From: Amoebidium appalachense | Lineage: Eukaryota > Ichthyosporea | NCBI GenBank assembly: GCA_963693365.1 | Contig: CAVNZM010000009.1 | Location: forward strand, 6,076,001-6,140,000 | Length of the DNA stretch: 64,000 bases | Direction of reading: 5' to 3' | In this document: positions 20,583-44,029 of the stretch, piece by piece | Layout: each line of letters opens with the position of its first letter | Position numbering within the stretch: the first letter of the stretch is position 1 | Notes under the pieces: model-generated | The model's database searches: none | What the model was told of the DNA's origin: nothing | What the model saw: the letters and a program-made list of their open reading frames with translations, nothing else | Translations under genes and position numbers: made by a program

Positions 20583-22974
20583 ATGGAGCTTGCAGCGAAT
20601 GTAAGTACTGTGCGTGAAGGACGCTGTTTGGGAATGTGAGTGCTGGAGGTTCATTCTTTGGTGTTGTATGATGTGTTCATGTTAATTGGCATGGCACACA
20701 CGGAAGTTCAGGTTGGTTAGTGAACTGCACGGAGGCAAGCTTGAACACTTTTTTGTGAACCATGAATCAGCCCTGTGTGGCGCACACTACAAGACAACAC
20801 CTGCACATACGTGCATCTGTATACACATACACAGACATACCCAAGCACGGACACGGTCACACACACACACCTGCATGCTCGAGCGCGCGCGCGCGCGCAC
20901 ACACACACACACACACCACACACACACACACACTGCAAACACACTTATCTGTGTGATTTCTCCAGGAGACTGGAAATGTCTTTAGGCGGCAGGGGTCTGT
21001 CTGGTTATGTTCCTGTGAGCACATGCCACACCGCCATATAACAGTCAAATTTCTTGCTCTCCCCCCCCCCCCCCCCCCCCCTCCCTCCCCTTCCCCGGCC
21101 CCCTTCGCCGCCCCTTTCCCCCCCTCCACACACACCCTCCCCGCCTGCAATCCCTTCCCGCCCCTCCCTGTTCCCCCAAACCTGCCGTGCTCCTTCACCC
21201 TTTCTGTCTCTATCTTCCCTCTTGTCCTCTTCCTCGCGTCTTTTTCCCTCTGTTAACCTCTGACCATTCCGACCTAATGTTTTTTGTCAGAATGCTACGG
21301 ACTGCCCACACGGCATACCGTTCATCTACACGTACTTTGGCGAGTGTGTGGACGACCCGAAGCACCTGACGGCCTTTCTCATCGGCCTCTCGTCCATTGG
21401 GTTTTGGCTTTTCGCTCAGGCACCGTATGTGTCCTTCACCCCTCCCCCAACCCTCCCCCCCCCCCCCCCCCCCCCTGCCTCCCCCTTCCCCCCCTCCCCC
21501 CTCCGCTCCTTCCCTCCCTCCTTGCCTCCCTTCCCTCCCCCCCCCCCCCCCCCCCCCTCCTCCTGCCCTCCCCATGCACACCCATTTCTCATCTCCCGTT
21601 CCCCTCCATTCCCCTCCTTTGAGGGGAAAGTAAGGTGCCAGTATGCACCCAGGCACTGCTTGCTTTAAGGGCCCATGCATCGGTCTACGCGTGCAAATTC
21701 AGCTACATGTTGCCTTGCTGTTTAGTTGAATGCAGACACATCACTTTTGTGAGTCGAAAATGACGCAATCGATAGTCGGTCTTGCACGTCAGCTCATGCC
21801 CACTGCTTGAACTATCTCTCCGCATATTTCCCAAAGTTATCTCCCTGGATTATCCCACCAGTGTATGCATGTATCGGGTATATCAGTCACGCTTGGGCTC
21901 TCCCAAAGTGTATTTGTTGTTTTTTTTTCTTTGTTTTTTTTTCCCTACTGGGGTATATCTCGCCTGGGCTATCCCTTTCTTGTATATACCAGATATATCT
22001 CGCATGGGATATCCCATTCTTGTATTTAAAGATATACCTCGTCCAAACTATATTAAACAGGTATAACTCGCCCAGACTATCCCATTCTTGTATTTACCCG
22101 GTATATCTCATGCAGTCAGATGCTGACCAACTGGCGGCTGGGCAATGCGGACTCTCTGTCGGTGTATTTTCTGCTGCAGTGGTTGCTGGGCGACACCCTC
22201 AATCTGATTGGTGCCCTGCTCACACACCAGCTGGCCACACAGGTATATCTCTTATCCTGTGTTGGTATATCTAACCTCGTGGTGGTTTTTGATTCTATAG
22301 CTTCCCTTTTTTATGTTCTTGTTAGTGCTATTATTCGTGTTGTTGTTTTGTTTTTTGTTTTTTTTGTTTTTTTTTTTTTTTTTTTTTTTTGGGGGGGGGG
22401 GGGGGTACGAGGGATGGAGAGGGGGGGGGGGGGGGGGGGGGGCAAATAGATAAGTGCAGGGATATTGTTTGTGTGGTGGTCAAAAATGGTTGTGGCAACA
22501 CGTAGGGTTGGAAAAGGAGAGGTGAATCCGGGGTTCTTTGCGGGTTTGGTTAGGATGGTGGTGGTGAGGAGGGTGGGAATGGGGAGAGTTATGCAGGACT
22601 TGGAAGTGGGAGGGGGGAGGGGCGCGGGGGGGGGGGGGGGGGGGGGTGAAGGGGGCGGTTGGGGGGAGGAGGGGGTCGGTATCGGTAGTGTGCCTTTGCT
22701 TTGGCTTTTCAGATTGAGTCTTTGAATGAGCTGCTTTTTCATATTTCTTCCTTTGTTCTTCTTCTTTCTTTCTTTTTTTTTGTCCAGTTTAGTTGAATCT
22801 GAGGAGGGAAATAGGACGGGGGGGATGGTAGCCAACTAGCACTGAAAAGCTCGGGCACTAATCCCTTCCTCCCCCTCCTCCCCCCCCCCCCCCTCCCCCC
22901 CCTCCTCCCCTGCACCCCCTCCCCCCCCCCCCCCCAACACACACACACACATACACACGCACACACACACACAT

Positions 22975-23025
<51 letters not shown>

Positions 23026-23267
23026 GTGACTGCGTACTACTTTGTGGGCATCGACATAGTGCTCATGCTGCAGTTCATCTACTACAAGCTCAAGAGGCAA
23101 CACCAACACAGACAACAGCTTATCCAAGGTATGAACAACCCCCACTCCCCCCTTTTTCTTTCTCTCCCCCCGCCCCACCCTGCCTCCACTTCCCCACTCC
23201 ACTAAACCCCTCTTCCCTCCTTCCCCTCGCCCTCCCTCTCACACCTCGCTCACCTTCTCACCCTCTC

Positions 23268-23325
<58 letters not shown>

Positions 23326-23361
23326 CCCCCCCTCCCCCCCCCCCCCCCCCCCCTCCCCCCT

Positions 23362-23394
<33 letters not shown>

Positions 23395-23948
23395 ATCTCC
23401 CAGCTTCCTATGTCGACTCGTCTATTGCCGTTGAGGGAAAAAGTGGGTTGGTAGCCACAAGAGAAGAAGGAAGAAGTTAAGGTCTTTGTCGTTGTTTCAC
23501 GATTTGGCATCTGTCTAAGGTCAATTTTTGTCACATTGAGCTTGTAGTAGTTACATCCGCTTTTTCAAAGTCTCTCTCTCTTCTCTCTCTCTCTCTCTGT
23601 CTGTCTGTCTGTCTGTCGGCCTGTCCGTCCGTCTCTCTCTCTCTCATTCGCTCTCTCTCGCCACCCCCCCTCCCTTTCCCCCCGTCCCCCTTTCTCTCTG
23701 TGTGTGTGCGTCCCTCCCCTTCTCCCCTCCTCCACCTCTCACCCCGCCCCCCTTCTCCCATTTCTCCCTCCTCCCCTCGCTCTCACTCTCTCATTCACTT
23801 ATTCTCTCGCTCATCCCTTCCCTCCCCCCTCCCCCTCTCCGCAATAAAATATCCCCACACATGCAGGAGTCTGCATTGTGCGCCACATACACACACTCTT
23901 TCATTTCACCAACACACGGAAACAAATTCATACACACACACTCGCCGT

Positions 23949-24011
<63 letters not shown>

Positions 24012-24535
24012 CTGCACCCTTGTACCTTTGCATAGTGCCTACAACATGCCTGCTCCCATACTTTTCGGTGTCCTTTGTTGTAGGCCGTGGTACTAATAGT
24101 TTAAATTTACCTCCTCCTCCCCCCTCCCCTCCCTCTTCCCTCTCCCCCCCCTCCCCCCCCCCCCTCTCCAACCCCCCCCCCCCCACACACACACACACAG
24201 ACAAGCACATCACCCAGCTTGGGTGTGTTGGCCTTCTCCTAACTGCCGGTATGTGCACAATTGCGGCCACCCACACCCCAGCCCTGCTTGGCAACGGGGA
24301 CTTTGGGGTCGTGTCTGCACCCCAGCGTGTATTGCTGGCCGAAAATAGGCACTACACATTGTGGAATGTACGTGCTGAGCTGGGCCCCTCCCTTCGACCC
24401 CCTCCTTTCCCTCCCTAATCTCCCTCTGTTCTCCTACTTCTCCTCCCCCGCCCCTCCCCTCCCCCCCCCCAGTCACACACACACACACACACACACGCAC
24501 ACACACATGCACGCACTCAAGTACACACACACACA

Positions 24536-24609
<74 letters not shown>

Positions 24610-25098
24610 ATCGCACACACACACACACAAACGTGCGCTTCGGGTACACACACACACACACACACACACAAGCAGGCAGGCAGGCAGGCACACGCGGGCA
24701 CGCACGTACGTAGCACCCAGAGCCGTTTCATCCCCTAAAGCATGCACATTGCCCGGTTACCGTTTATGTCGATGTGTGTGGCCCATTCATCCCCCTCTAC
24801 TTCGTTTTTTTTTTGGATTTTCCTCGTGCGTTTTGGCATTGCTTAACCCCAAGAATGTGCCACAGCAGAAACAGTGGCTTTAAAAGAAACAGGTGAACGG
24901 GGTGGCGGGGGAAAGGGGGGGGGGGGGGGGGGGGGGGGGGATGTATGAACTTGACGCTAGGCATACGTATGTGATAGGTGGAAATTTTATATTCTGCATA
25001 TGTTTGTGTTACCATCCTTGGGTGTGTATGTCGTTGGGGAAGGGGGTTGATGGGGGAAGGGGGAAGGGGGCGGGGAGGCGGGAGGGGGAGGTGTGTGT

Positions 25099-25133
<35 letters not shown>

Positions 25134-25931
25134 GGCAGGGCAGGCATTTATCGGTTTTGTGAGGACAAAATGGCAGAAATGTGCTGACAGAATGTGTGGA
25201 ATGTGTGGAATGCAGAACCGGTCGGAGATGATTGGCTACATCATCGGCATCATGTCGGCCATTCTCTATCTGTGCTCGAGGGTGCCCCAGATCGTCAAGA
25301 ATGTATGTATCTGCCATATCCCCCCCCCCCCCCCTTCCCCCTCCCCCCCCCCCCCCCCCCCCTCCGCCTCCTTCTCTCCTCTTCCAACGCTTATTTGCTC
25401 CCACTTCGCGTTGTTGCCTTCTCCCCCCCCCCCCCCTGTGCACATGGCTGATTTTGCATACTTGAATGTTTGCCTTTGCATGTGTCCTGCACCATGCTTC
25501 TCATCGTGTATGCGTACTTCGTACCGTGTTCCGCATTCAAACCCCCCCCCCCCCCCTCTCCCCCCCTTTCATCGCTCCTTTCTTTTCCATCCGAATACCC
25601 AATCTTGCTGTTGTCAGCCTGAGTGCGTAGGCACACAATACCCAAAAAATCTCTGCCTTTGTAATCTGACAAATCCTCCTCCCGTCTCCCTCCCCCCCCC
25701 CCACCCCCCCCATCTTCCCACTTCGCTCTGTTTCCCTTGCAGAGAAAGGCACACACGCTTTCAGATGCAGCTGCACACCAGCCACACACACACACACACC
25801 TACACAGCACGCACACATACACACCCGTACACGTAAACGCGCGCGCACACACACACACACACATCTACACCACACACACCTGCACACCTCTTTACACACA
25901 CACACCCACGCACATCACACACCCGCACACC

Positions 25932-25980
<49 letters not shown>

Positions 25981-26104
25981 TACATACACACATCACACAC
26001 ACACATTTCCACCCCCTCCCCCCTCCCCCCATACACACACACACACACACACATCCACCTCATCACACACACACTCCCCCCTCCCTCCTACCTCCCCCCC
26101 CCCC

Positions 26105-26135
<31 letters not shown>

Positions 26136-26907
26136 ACACAGTGCCGGCGCCAGTCCACGGGTGGTCTGGCCTTCACCATGTTCATGCTAGCCGTCATGGG
26201 CAATGTCAGCTACAGCGTGTCCATCTTCCTCACATCCTCTGACCCTGAGTTCTTGCTGAGAAAACTCCCTTGGATTGTCGGCAGGTAGGAAACTCAGACG
26301 CTTTCCCCCTTCCCCCCTCCCCGCCACCCACCCACCCACCCAACCCCACCCCTCCACCCCCCCCCCCCCCCCCCCCCCCCCGCGCCCTCTCTCTCTCTCT
26401 CTCTGTCCCCCCCTCCCTCCCCCCTCCCTCCCCTCCCCTCCCCCGCCCCCCTGCTACATTGGTTGCATACTGAGCGCCTTCTGGTTGCTCTGTTCTACAA
26501 AATCTGCATTGCATTGTCCGTCATGAATGCGCGCACTCTGTACCCTTATAACACGTCCCCCCCCCCCCCCCCCCCCCCCCTCCCCCCCCCCCCCCCTCCC
26601 CCACACACACCACCCCCCCTGCGCCCACTCACCCACCGACCCATACCTCCACAGCATGGGCACGCTTATCTTCGACTTCACGATATTTTCACAATTCTAC
26701 ATGTACGGAGACAACACAAAGAGGGAAGGGGAGCAACTTCACAAGGTGCGCGTACGATCCATCGACGAAAATGCCCCCCTGCTCCGGGCAGGACCACCCC
26801 CGGGAACCGTCATACGACCCCTCGACCCAAATTACGACGCGAGCGAACACCAACCTATCTCTCCACTTATCTTCCCGGCCGCGCAGAAGCAAAACTACTA
26901 TGTGTGA
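20583..26907 (+). CDS. SLC66A1: PQ-loop lysosomal cationic amino-acid transporter, 8 exons
   Basis: Seven-helix PQ-loop family protein. The animal orthologue (PQLC2) exports lysine and arginine from lysosomes. Exons: 20583-20600, 21291-21424, 22116-22242, 23023-23128, 24201-24367, 25216-25302, 26142-26284, 26655-26907. Phases close perfectly to 345 codons (344 aa). The two PQ motifs are at residues 51-52 (the proline codon is split by intron 2) and 208-209 (SRVPQIVKN). Other family hallmarks are LLQWLLGDTLNLIGALLTHQ, STGGLAFTMFMLAVMGN and LPWIVG. The C-terminal tail has ENAPLL at 299-304, a [DE]xxxL[LI] lysosomal sorting signal placed as in human PQLC2. NNAT near residue 6 is a glycosylation sequon. 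The start gives a very short first exon (6 codons) with a GTAAGT donor; another upstream start cannot be excluded. Confidence 0.92.
21862..22115 (+). repeat. Degenerate ~45-bp tandem array abutting the exon 3 acceptor
   Basis: Four to five copies of a unit resembling GGTATATCTCGC followed by TATCCCATTCTTGTATTT. The last copy runs directly into the exon 3 acceptor (CATGCAG). The motif GGTATATCT also forms the exon 3 donor at 22242-22250 and recurs at ~22264, so the unit resembles a donor edge. Confidence 0.75.
23270..24605. repeat. CT and CA microsatellites of SLC66A1 introns 4-5
   Basis: (CT)n at ~23273-23322, CT/C blocks to 23850, (CA)n at 23950-24006, and (CT)n at 24538-24605. CA repeats run straight into the acceptor of exon 5 (CACACACAG at 24200). 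Confidence 0.85.
25437..25547 (-). repeat. Interspersed repeat RepA, subfamily 2, inverted
   Basis: Reverse complement of the 2470/18068 family. It starts GTGCACATGGCTGATTTTGC and ends CCGCATTCAAACCCC before a C run. It lies in SLC66A1 intron 6. The terminal CAGAGCCCATCC part is absent. Confidence 0.85.
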
Positions 26908-27886
26908 GAAAAAAGGGGGCTGGGGCAGGATATCCATTAGTAGGTTTATCTATATTAGCTGAAAATATCTGTGTATTCATGTCGGTGTATTTGCAATTGG
27001 CCGAAATATTCAGCATAATAGTGTATATCTAGGCGACATCCGACTTGGACGTTCTGTTTGCCTTTCCGAAAATACGGTATGGGTATTTTGGAAACATGAA
27101 GGTTTGCTGTTTTTATTCCAAAAGTGAGAATCAATGTTTATCCCGTGTTGAGAAACCCCACCGAATCGTCAGCTCGGGTGAAGCCTAGCTTTCAGAATAT
27201 GATATAGAATGATATATATACCCCTGGGGGTGCGTAGATATATTTACATGAATTTCAACGGTGTGAATGGGTCGGTATGTAGCTGGTGGGTTGATGTGCT
27301 TGTGCGCCTGATTTTCGTTTCAAAGCGAAAGCAGCGGGGAAGGTCTGCCTAGAGGATGTGAATGTTCATTGAGGGGGGTTTTTCTGGTGTTTCAGAAGAT
27401 GACTCATGATTTCTGCGCGAATATTAATACATGTGCCCGGTTTTGGACTTCAAATGCCATTGGTGGTGTGATAGTGTATGGTATACGTAGGTGGACTGCC
27501 TAGAGAGAGGATAATAGGATTTTGGTTTTGTAACGAGAACATGTGTGTCAAGCTTCGAAATTTCAATTTATAATCCAAGGAAAAAATGAATGCCAATGCT
27601 ATGGAGGCATATTGGAGCCCGATCATGTGTGCTGACATGTAAAGGTTTCTGATAATAATACCTATTACATGTGAACGTTTTTTCTTTAAAATTATCCCTT
27701 GTTTATATTTTTTTATTGAAGATGTTGCAAAAGGTATTTATAAAAATAAAACAACCAAAAAAAGTAGGAATATGGTGGTGGTGGTGCGTGTGGGCGTGCG
27801 TGTGTGTGGTCGGCTGGTGGTGGTGTTTTTTTTATTATTATTTTTTTATTTTTTTTTAGTTATTTAGTTTTTTAGTGTGTGTGTGT

Positions 27887-27919
<33 letters not shown>

Positions 27920-28258
27920 TGGCCATGGCCGGGCCCTGGTAGGACGCCTTGGCTCTGGCAGGGGGGCCGGGGGGTCCTTTCGACTCGATCAGAATGCAAA
28001 CGAATGTGCAGAGAGCTGTGCAGAGAGTGAAGAATTTTGTTCACAACACAAATTAAAAAAAAAAAGCTTAATTGATCAGGACTGCGCAAAGTGTTGGTAA
28101 GTTGTCAGATTGTAACCCCAGGTTAGGGTAACGTATTGAATCTCTGGAGTTTCCTTAAAAAGCAACCACGCAACGTCCAAGAAACTCGGAGATAGCACGT
28201 GTTTGTGCAGTTATATATGTGCGAGCGTGCGGGTGCGTGCAGGGTTTGGTGTCTGATA

Positions 28259-28306
<48 letters not shown>

Positions 28307-28471
28307 CCCCCCGGCAAGAGACACCCCCCACGACTCTGTCATCAAAAAACAAAAAGAAATGGAATTACATGAAATAAACAGAGAACTGAAAAGAAAAGGA
28401 TAGTCCGATGGATTGAGAAACGAAATTATCAATACCAACACCAGAACGAATAAACATCAAATCTCACAAAT
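26908..28471. other. Spacer between the SLC66A1-like and kinase genes
   Basis: Mostly unique AT-richer DNA to ~27780, then T-rich, G38 and mixed sequence, with a C45 run at 28260-28305. AATAAA at 27745 may be a polyadenylation signal, but it is ~840 bp past the stop. No exon is recognised. 5' exons of the kinase gene may be hidden here. Confidence 0.5.
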
Positions 28472-28614
28472 TCAAAGGGTGTTTCTTTGAGACCGATTTA
28501 TGGGCCCTTTGGGGCCAGGCCAAAATGCTGTTCGATGCGCATCTTGCCAATCATACAGCATAGATTCCTGTCGTGACTTACCCGACCCGGAATCCCTCCA
28601 AAAACCCCCTTTAA
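28472..28614. mobile_element. Small terminal-inverted-repeat element (MITE-like), copy 2
   Basis: Same length and interior as 6642-6786: CCAAAATGCTGTTCGATGCG, then CTTGCCAATCATACAGCATA. Ends are TCAAAGGGTGTTTC and AAACCCCCTTTAA. It lies just 25 bp before the first recognised exon of the kinase gene. Confidence 0.8.
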
Positions 28615-28638
28615 TCATTGAATTTCCTATATTTCTAG

Positions 28639-38961
<10,323 letters not shown>

Positions 38962-39240
38962 GACAATATGGAAAATACGATGTGAAGGGAAGTATATATT
39001 ATTGGTGATTGGTTTAGATCGAAACCGGTCCGATTAGATTAGATTGCGCATATAAGGAAAGTTTGTCGAATCGATAATGTGAAGAGTGCCCCTGCGTATT
39101 AGATTTGTGAAAAACACCCACAGCCTATACATGTATTATCATTATAGTATTGGAAATTTTGAAATATATAGTTATTCCAGCTGACACCTTTTTGGTGTGT
39201 GTGCCCTCATGCGGCAAACACGCCGTGGTACGCACACGCG

Positions 39241-39314
<74 letters not shown>

Positions 39315-39932
39315 GCAGCATGCGTGTATACGTACAGGCATGTGCGCCTACACGTGCACGACGTATCCGTGCGTGCATGCGCGCTTACAGACCTCTTCAG
39401 TGGTCGCACTAAAGGACATACATGTGTACATGTGGTGATAGCGAAATGTGTTAGTTTAGCTGATCTGTTTTTGAACATGTACATCCTATTTGGGTACCAC
39501 ATACAGAGCATACGTGTAATTGTCAGAACCGTTAATGCACACATACCTGACACACGTGATGCGACATGGCGGGTTGGTGAACTTTGAGTTTTCTTTTGAA
39601 CAATGACTGATCTATTGAAAACCACAAATAGATGATTCCTTGTGTCCTTTGATCACAGAAGATTGAAGGCTTATGCATTGAGCATAAGTCACTGTGTTCT
39701 ATGAGGGTGAAATAATATTTAAGGTGCCTTAAGCAAACTTTAAAGCAAACTAAGTAAATCAACTACATAATCAATTGAGTTCCGGTGAGAGTTTTTAACT
39801 CGAAGTAAAGATGGATCCGTTCTCGTCAAGTCCTAAACTCCGTGCCCATGTATTAATCTCCAAAGTTCCCACTTTGAATTCAGGTTGTCCGCTACCTTTT
39901 TTCATTTGCAGTATTCTATATATATATATATA

Positions 39933-39969
<37 letters not shown>

Positions 39970-39996
39970 TATATACACACACATAGACACACACAC

Positions 39997-40066
<70 letters not shown>

Positions 40067-40193
40067 GCGCACACGCACATTACAGTATATACCAAGGGCC
40101 TAATGATGCATATGGTGAGGTCTGCACCACTAGATTCGACAGACTCTGGGGTTGCCCCCTGCAGATGTGTCACTTTTTTTTTCGTTTCCAAAA

Positions 40194-40227
<34 letters not shown>

Positions 40228-40459
40228 GCCAAAACTTCCTGCCAGGATTTCCATATCCATAGATGGCTACAATGGTAAACATGACATATGGGTATTACAT
40301 GTCGAATATGTTCTAGTTTTTAAAGCCCATGTATGAACAGTCATACTGAGTAGCACGGGTGGGTACTAATCTTCCCTTGCCCTTATCTTTATTGTGCCCC
40401 AAAGGCCACAGGTAGGATCCATCCAAAGCGCATTTTTTTGTTTCAATGCACGTGTCCAA

Positions 40460-40509
<50 letters not shown>

Positions 40510-40555
40510 ACCTTTTCCCGAACCGAGAGGCCTCAGCCCGAAGGGTCTCTAATGT
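38962..40555. other. Spacer after the kinase gene
   Basis: Unique sequence with (CA)n at 39246-39312, (AT)n at 39919-39965, (CA)n at 39975-40078, T25 at 40198-40225 and a C49 run at ~40461-40509. No ORF of interest is seen. Confidence 0.55.
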
Positions 40556-40559
40556 GGTG

Positions 40560-41008
40560 GTGGAAACCATGGAATTGCGGCAACCGGTCTCCGGGCCCAA
40601 TTCATATGAAGAACAGGGTTACATCGAGAGCAAACACCAATTATGCGCTAGAGTTATAATATTTGCATGGTAATTATGCAAATAGTGTTTTCTTCAAACG
40701 TTCAGTACAGAAAAAATATAAGTCAATTGGTTCAGCGTCAGCGACCGAAAAACCAACTGCACCAAATCTGGTACGTTTTGAAACTAAAAAACAGCACCAA
40801 AATGTACCAGATTTGGTGCAGTTGGTTTTTCGGTCGCTGACGCCGAACCAATTGAGTTATAATTTTTCTGTACACTATTTACATAATTATCATGCAAAAA
40901 TTATAGCTCTAGTGCATAATTGGTGTACCTTTTTGCTCTCGATGTAACCCTGTTCTTCACATGAATTTGGCCCGCAGACCGATCGCCGCCATTCCATGGT
41001 TCCAGCTA
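40560..41008. mobile_element. Long inverted repeat (foldback element), ~215-bp arms
   Basis: The left arm (from AAACCATGGAATTGCGGC through AGCGACCGAAAAACCAACTG to ACCAAATCTGGTAC near 40772) is the reverse complement, with scattered differences and small gaps, of ~40800-41008. The right arm includes CCAGATTTGGTGCAGTTGG and AACCCTGTTCTTCACATG. The spacer is only ~20 bp (near 40778-40797), so the RNA or single strand would form a ~450-nt hairpin. There is no coding capacity. A C run lies shortly before the left arm, and T and G runs follow the right arm. Confidence 0.85.
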
Positions 41009-41076
41009 CCTTAAACTTTTTTTTTTTTTTTTTTTTTTTTTCCCAGTGTGTGGTGTGTGTGGGTGTGTGTGTATGT

Positions 41077-41144
<68 letters not shown>

Positions 41145-43162
41145 CTGGGAGGGGAGCACGTCTCGTCCACCATCTTTTGCATATTTGGTATGTGTACGTA
41201 GGTGTGGGTTTACATACTACAATACGAATCACTCTCTCTCTCTCCCTCCCCTTCCCCCCGCCCCCGCCCCCCCCCCCCCCTTCCATTTCTCTCGAGCAAC
41301 CCCTCCCTAGGTCTCCATCCTTCTCTCTCTCCCTCTCCCTTTCCCCTTCGATCTCTATCCCCCCCCCCCCCCCCCTCCCCCCCGCGGCCGCAGCCCCCGT
41401 TGAGACTCTCTCTCTCTGTCCTAGGCCCTTCCATTCTCTTGCTCTCCATCTCCGTCTCCATCCTCCCCCCCCCCCCCCCCCCCCTCTCTCTCTCTCTCTC
41501 TCCCCCCCCCCCTCCCCCCTCCCCCCCTGCGCCCCCGGTTCTCTAGCAAATCTCTATCACACTAACTGGTATGCCTCACGGCTGCCGGCTGCCCTCTTTG
41601 GGGTGATCATAGTCCGTAGTTTTCAGCCTCTGTAGAAAAGCCTTTTTCGGCAGGGTTGTTGGTAATCTCCATACCAGACCACTACTTACTCCCCTGTCCC
41701 CCCCCCCCTCCCCCTCCCCCCCCCTCCCCCCCCCCCCCCCCCCCCCTTTAAGGATTGTTTGTAGTCACCATAGGTCACCACTACCAGACAACCAATCACA
41801 CGCTGCAGTGTCTTACTGTATTTGTATCACCCACAACCTCCCTGAGAATCAGTATTGGCCACGGCATGTTAACGAAACATTGAATGGCTGGGGTGGAGGG
41901 GGGGGGGGGGGGGGAGGGGGGAGGGGGAGGAGGGGGGGAAGGGGGATGGCCAGCGCAGTACGGGGTCAGAACACCATTATAAACATGTAATCCAACCATC
42001 CGTCGATCAGTGAAATAATTTATTTTTACGTTAGGGCACGATCGGGAGTTCCCTTGAAGTTCATTCGACAATATTTTCACTGTTTTCGTTGTTCATCAGA
42101 TGTTAAGGACGTGGTTCTAATATTCACCCGGTTCATATGCCCTGCACTGAAAATCTTTTTATTTTTTTTATTTTTTAATTTTTTAATAATGGACTGAAAA
42201 TCCGGACGGAATCGAATCCTCGATATCTCACAGGTTCTATGATACGTATACTGATAAGATGTGTGTGCGTGCATGTGTCACGTGCTGTGTGTGTGTGTGT
42301 ATGTGTGTGTACGTGAGTGTGTATGTGTGCACGCGTGTGTGCCTGTGCCTGTGTCCGTCTAACACGTGTATGGCTGTGGGTAACGGTATGTGCTGGGATG
42401 TCTTGTCCCCCCCGTGTGTCAATAATCACGTGTGTGCGGTGTGTGTGTGTGTACATGTGTGTATGTGTGTGTGTATGCGCATGTGTGTGTGTGTGCGTGT
42501 GCCTGCGAGGGGGGGGGGGGGGGGGGGGTATTGCATGTTGTGTGCCCATACAAACGTGCTCCATTGTGCAAATCCCAGGATCACCTCCGCAAGATCAAAG
42601 ATTCCATCATGTAAAGCCTCACGAGTCGTCACTGCAACCCCACCCATATCCCGTCAGTGTGATCTTATTCTTTGGGCTTTGCGGCAGTGAGCAGGAGAAA
42701 ATAAGTACTGCACTGTATGGGGAATAACCCTCCCCCCCCCCCCCCCCCCCCCCCCCCCCCACCTACCCACCCTTTTCCCCCTCATTTTTTTACGGGAGGG
42801 CGGAGGGGGAGACGGAGGGGGAGGGGGGGGGGGGGGGGGGGGTGTTCGGGGGAGAGGGGTAGGGAGGAGAGAGGGGGAGAGCTGTGTTGTTGTTTCTTCT
42901 TCTTTCTTTTTCTTTTTTAAGGTGGGGTTAGGGGAAAGAAAACGGGGGTTTCATGTAAGAAGGAGGTGCCGGAGAGGGGGGGGGAGTGGGGAGGGGAAGG
43001 TGGGAAGGGGAGGGGGGGGGGGGGAGGGGGGAATAAGGGAGGGAAGGGTGCAGTTGTGTAAAAGGTAGAGCCACAAGTTGTAAACGATGTTTCCCTTCCT
43101 GTGCCATCCTTTCAGCGAGCTTGGACATCCCCCCCTCCCCCCCTCCCCCTCCCCCCCCCCTG

Positions 43163-43201
<39 letters not shown>

Positions 43202-43817
43202 CGCACGCACGCGCGCGCGCGCACACACACACACACACACGCACGCACACACGCACACACTCTCCCCCTCTTCCCCCCCCGCCCCCCGCCACACACACAA
43301 ACACACACACACACACACAGACACACACCCCCCCCCCCCCCCCCCCCGCCCCCCCCTTCCACACACACATCACACAAATAAAGTCGAAACGGGACGGATT
43401 GACACAAGGACGTGTGTAGGGATTGATGGCAGAGGCAGCTAAGGGCACAGCATTGGGAGAGAGCTGGTAAGGGGGAGAGGGGGGGGGGGGGGGGGGGGAA
43501 GAAGGGGGAAGAGGAGGAGGTTTGCAGAGCAGGAGCCACAACACTGTCGAAGAGAGCTTAGAGTGAAACACAATTGTGGCATACGGGGGGTGATGGAGCT
43601 GGGGGGAAGGTGGAATGAGAAAAGAGGGACGTACAGGACGTACAGGACACAGACACACACACAGAGAGAGACGGGGGGCCGGGGGGGGGGGGGGGGATGA
43701 GGAGGGGGGAAGGGGGGAAGAAAGAGTAGGAGGAAGAGAGATGAGATGGGGGGGGGGGGGGGGGAGAAAGAGAGAGAGGCAGAGAAAGAGAGGCAGAGAG
43801 AGAGGAGGGAGGGGAGG

Positions 43818-43848
<31 letters not shown>

Positions 43849-44029
43849 AAGAGAAAAGAGAGAGAGATAGAGAGAGAGAGGGAGAGAGGGGGGGAGAGAG
43901 AGAGAGAGTGTGTGTGTGTGTGTGAGAGAGAGGCATAGAAGAAACTCGTCTTTGTGAGTGTGTATGTTTCCCTGCATGTCCACGTTCGCGCTTACATTCC
44001 AGACAACATAGAGCCATGGGCATCGGCAC
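41009..44029. other. Microsatellite-rich spacer with four non-repetitive islands
   Basis: Contains G54 at 41091-41144 and C/CT blocks to 41530, with unique sequence at 41555-41660, 41750-41900 and 41950-42250. GT repeats follow to 42510, and mixed C/G/CA/GA blocks run to 43930. Non-repetitive islands at 42540-42725, 43045-43135, 43376-43475 and 43500-43620 have open frames and splice-like edges on both strands. None has recognisable homology, so no gene is called. Confidence 0.4.

Noticed and set aside
42205-42230. Possible tRNA gene (GAATCGAATCCTCG)
   Set aside because: No cloverleaf arms or A box could be placed around it.
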